From positions 15,852 to 22,081 of the forward strand of contig DGWC01000008.1 of NCBI GenBank assembly GCA_002395135.1: a stretch of DNA of 6,230 nucleotides, given 5' to 3'. The stretch comes from Prevotella sp. UBA4268 (GTDB lineage: Bacteria; Bacteroidota; Bacteroidia; Bacteroidales; Bacteroidaceae). The notes below the pieces were generated by a model. That model was not told where the DNA came from, ran no database searches, and saw only the letters and a program-made list of their open reading frames with translations. Shown piece after piece: positions 5,475 to 6,230 of the stretch (within the stretch, counting starts at the first letter, position 1; each line of letters opens with the position of its first letter). The position numbers were made by a program, and so were the translations under genes.

Positions 5475-5819
5475 ATGACGTTACCCAAGTTTGTCATCAC
5501 CATGGAAAGGCAACAGGCAGGAGAGTTCTACTCGGCAGTTGGCTATATCCGCCTGGGTATGGTCAATCAGCATAAAGACCTGCTGAAACCTGGTGATCAA
5601 TGCATTGGCGGTGGGTATTATCATTTTGACTATACTGCAAACCGTATCCTGCTCGACAGGGAATCATATGATTTCGGTAAGCCCAAATGGCATCTGCTGG
5701 AAACGCTGAAGGTTCCTTCTGTTTATCGGGGACTTCGTCTTGTCTACACCTACGATGACGGATTCCACGATGATTTCAATGTCAGTGACGAACTGACGAT
5801 TGATTATTATGATATTTAA
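5475..5819 (+). CDS. Conserved-looking hypothetical protein, 114 aa
   Basis: I do not recognise a named family. The product is 114 aa, soluble, without signal peptide or membrane segment. It is rich in aromatic and acidic residues, with a dense middle block G45-G-G-Y-Y-H-F-D-Y (45-53) through D61-R-E-S-Y-D-F-G-K-P-K-W-H (61-73), and an acidic end D-E-L-T-I-D-Y-Y-D-I. Alternating hydrophobic and polar residues suggest a mainly beta fold. It is very likely a real gene: it starts nine bases after the hotdog thioesterase stop on the same strand, keeps a normal codon pattern, and ends ten bases before a strong hairpin. ATG 5475 is the natural start from spacing; ATG 5502 (M10) is possible. Its function is unknown, and co-expression with the thioesterase is the only clue. 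Confidence 0.75.
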   Translation: MTLPKFVITMERQQAGEFYSAVGYIRLGMVNQHKDLLKPGDQCIGGGYYHFDYTANRILLDRESYDFGKPKWHLLETLKVPSVYRGLRLVYTYDDGFHDDFNVSDELTIDYYDI

Positions 5820-5829
5820 TGCAAATAAT

Positions 5830-5865
5830 AAATCAGCGCACAGCCAATCGGCTATGCGCTGATTT
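5830..5865. terminator. Strong hairpin, probable bidirectional terminator
   Basis: AAATCAGCGCA (5830-5840) pairs perfectly with TGCGCTGATTT (5855-5865). After a C-A mismatch, AGCC (5842-5845) pairs with GGCT (5850-5853) around the tetraloop AATC. The 3' side reads ATTTGATTT on plus; on minus the stem is followed by ATTATTTG. It lies 10 bases after the stop of the last plus-strand gene and would also end a minus-strand transcript from the promoter at 6023-6054. Confidence 0.85.
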
Positions 5866-5920
5866 GATTTATGACTATTGCCGTTGTTCGACTATGCTTT
5901 TGCTTTACTTCACCTCCTCG

Positions 5921-5934
5921 AAAACGACTTTAAC
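5921..5934. repeat. 14-mer shared with the cupin-hxlR intergenic region
   Basis: AAAACGACTTTAAC here is identical to 537-550, and its first ten bases match 457-466. Both locations are intergenic. This points to a dispersed element or a shared regulatory word, though two and a half copies in one window cannot show which. Confidence 0.45.
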
Positions 5935-6022
5935 TGACTATCAATGCGTTAGCACCGGATGTTGCACACATGTCGCAAAAACGGAAATAGCCATTGATAA
6001 TCAACATGTTACAGAATCACTG

Positions 6023-6054
6023 CAAAGGTACAGATTTCTCCCCAAACAACCAAA
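6023..6054 (-). promoter_or_regulatory. Bacteroidetes-type promoter, minus strand
   Basis: Read on minus, TTTG (6054-6051), 20 bases, then TACCTTTG (6030-6023): both elements match the -33 and -7 consensus with ideal spacing. This is the best promoter in the window, yet it faces a stretch without an obvious protein gene. Confidence 0.6.
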
Positions 6055-6066
6055 AGAAAACACAGA

Positions 6067-6091
6067 AAAAATCACAAACTTGATGATTTTT
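6067..6091. repeat. AT-rich 8-bp inverted repeat
   Basis: AAAAATCA (6067-6074) and TGATTTTT (6084-6091) pair around a 9-nt loop, just upstream of the minus-strand promoter. It may act as a weak terminator for transcription arriving from beyond the right edge, or mean nothing; the stem has only two G-C pairs. Confidence 0.3.
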
Positions 6092-6138
6092 CTTGATTTG
6101 GATTGATTATGGAATGCAGAAATGCCCCCTGTCATTAC

Positions 6139-6217
6139 TAAAATATGCCAATACTGGCAACTTTTAGTCGTGAGGCTTGTCTTGGTCGCATTAAATATCT
6201 GCAACTATTGGCACTTT
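6139..6217. repeat. Pair of similar operator-like elements near the right edge
   Basis: TGCCAATACTGGCA (6146-6159) and TGCAACTATTGGCA (6200-6213) agree at 11 of 14 positions and are 54 bp apart. Both are preceded by TAAA-ATA-like bases and followed by CTTT. The first is itself a dyad (TGCCA-N4-TGGCA), nested within CTAAAA (6138-6143) and TTTTAG (6162-6167). They may be paired regulator sites for a gene beyond the window. Confidence 0.4.
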
Positions 6218-6230
6218 CTTATTCAGGAAT

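Larger units (their letters stand above)
5830..6018 (-). ncRNA. Candidate small RNA, about 190 nt
   Basis: A well-formed minus-strand promoter (6023-6054) predicts transcription starting near 6016-6019, and the hairpin at 5830-5865 is the first strong stop it meets. No substantial minus-strand reading frame lies between; the longest beginning with ATG after the predicted start is a 25-codon frame (6007-5930). The RNA would contain GGAGGTGA (5917-5910 read on minus) and the 14-mer repeat complement at 5921-5934. It is not recognised as 6S, tmRNA, RNase P or SRP RNA. It could instead be the leader of a tiny protein, or a dispersed repeat carrying a promoter. Existence is inferred from signals only. 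Confidence 0.4.
5866..6230. other. 365-base stretch without a convincing protein gene
   Basis: Two reading frames here (plus 5819-6106, minus 6204-6001) start inside, or run through, the terminator or the promoter and show no recognisable domain, so they are not called. What the stretch holds is the candidate small RNA and its promoter, the dispersed 14-mer, the AT-rich hairpin and the paired elements near the edge, each listed separately. Confidence 0.6.

Noticed and set aside
5909..5918. TCACCTCCT on the plus strand, like the 16S rRNA anti-Shine-Dalgarno end
   Set aside because: Only nine bases match and the flanking sequence is not 16S-like. On the minus strand GGAGGTGA is not followed by a start codon at useful distance, and Bacteroidetes rarely rely on Shine-Dalgarno pairing.
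5819..6106. 95-aa plus-strand open frame at the right end
   Set aside because: It starts at the previous stop, passes through the terminator hairpin and has no recognisable domain.
6001..6204. 67-aa minus-strand open frame
   Set aside because: It spans the predicted promoter at 6023-6054 and the AT-rich hairpin; composition looks random.
6209..6224. TTGGCAC resembling a sigma-54 -24 element
   Set aside because: No GC doublet at the -12 position.

Overview
The window looks like a chromosomal housekeeping and accessory stretch from a Bacteroidales bacterium, most likely Prevotella/Segatella-like. Two things suggest this. Most gene starts are preceded by the Bacteroidetes -7 box TAnnTTTG rather than by a -10/-35 pair and a Shine-Dalgarno sequence. 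The encoded families (DUF1294, YbjQ, FlK-like hotdog, HxlR, Fe-S flavoprotein-like reductase) are also typical of that order. No phage, transposase, CRISPR, tRNA or rRNA is visible.

Layout. Positions 1-377 hold the 5' part of a cupin gene (minus strand, running off the left edge). It is divergent from an HxlR-family regulator (620-988, plus). Their 242-bp intergenic region is unusually structured: it holds two operator-like inverted repeats that share an 11-bp word, and a 15-bp direct repeat. Convergent to hxlR is a small DUF1294 membrane protein (1027-1311, minus). Divergent from that is a two-gene plus-strand operon: an exported flavin reductase-like protein (1440-2036) and a protein related to L-fucose/L-arabinose isomerases (2036-3244), overlapping by one base. 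A 12-bp-stem hairpin separates this operon from a minus-strand block: YbjQ (3297-3614), a HAD phosphatase (3676-4332) and a flavodoxin-fold reductase with a cysteine cluster (4333-4974). The last two abut with no gap. Divergent from them is a plus-strand pair: a fluoroacetyl-CoA-thioesterase-like hotdog protein (5094-5465) and an unrecognised 114-aa protein (5475-5819). A strong hairpin follows at 5830-5865.

The last ~365 bases hold no convincing protein gene but are not empty. A good minus-strand promoter (TTTG-N20-TACCTTTG) points back toward the 5830-5865 hairpin and would give a ~190-nt RNA. Further right are an AT-rich hairpin and a pair of similar operator-like elements near the window edge.

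How the genes may work together (inference): several products handle redox cofactors or belong to redox-sensing families (HxlR regulator with the family's conserved N-terminal cysteine, cupin, flavin reductase, flavodoxin-like reductase). They are separate small transcription units, and no single pathway can be read from them. The best leads for novelty are the dual HxlR-type operator arrangement, the exported flavin reductase coupled to an isomerase-like protein, the interlocked divergent promoters at 5027-5063, and the candidate small RNA at 5830-6018.
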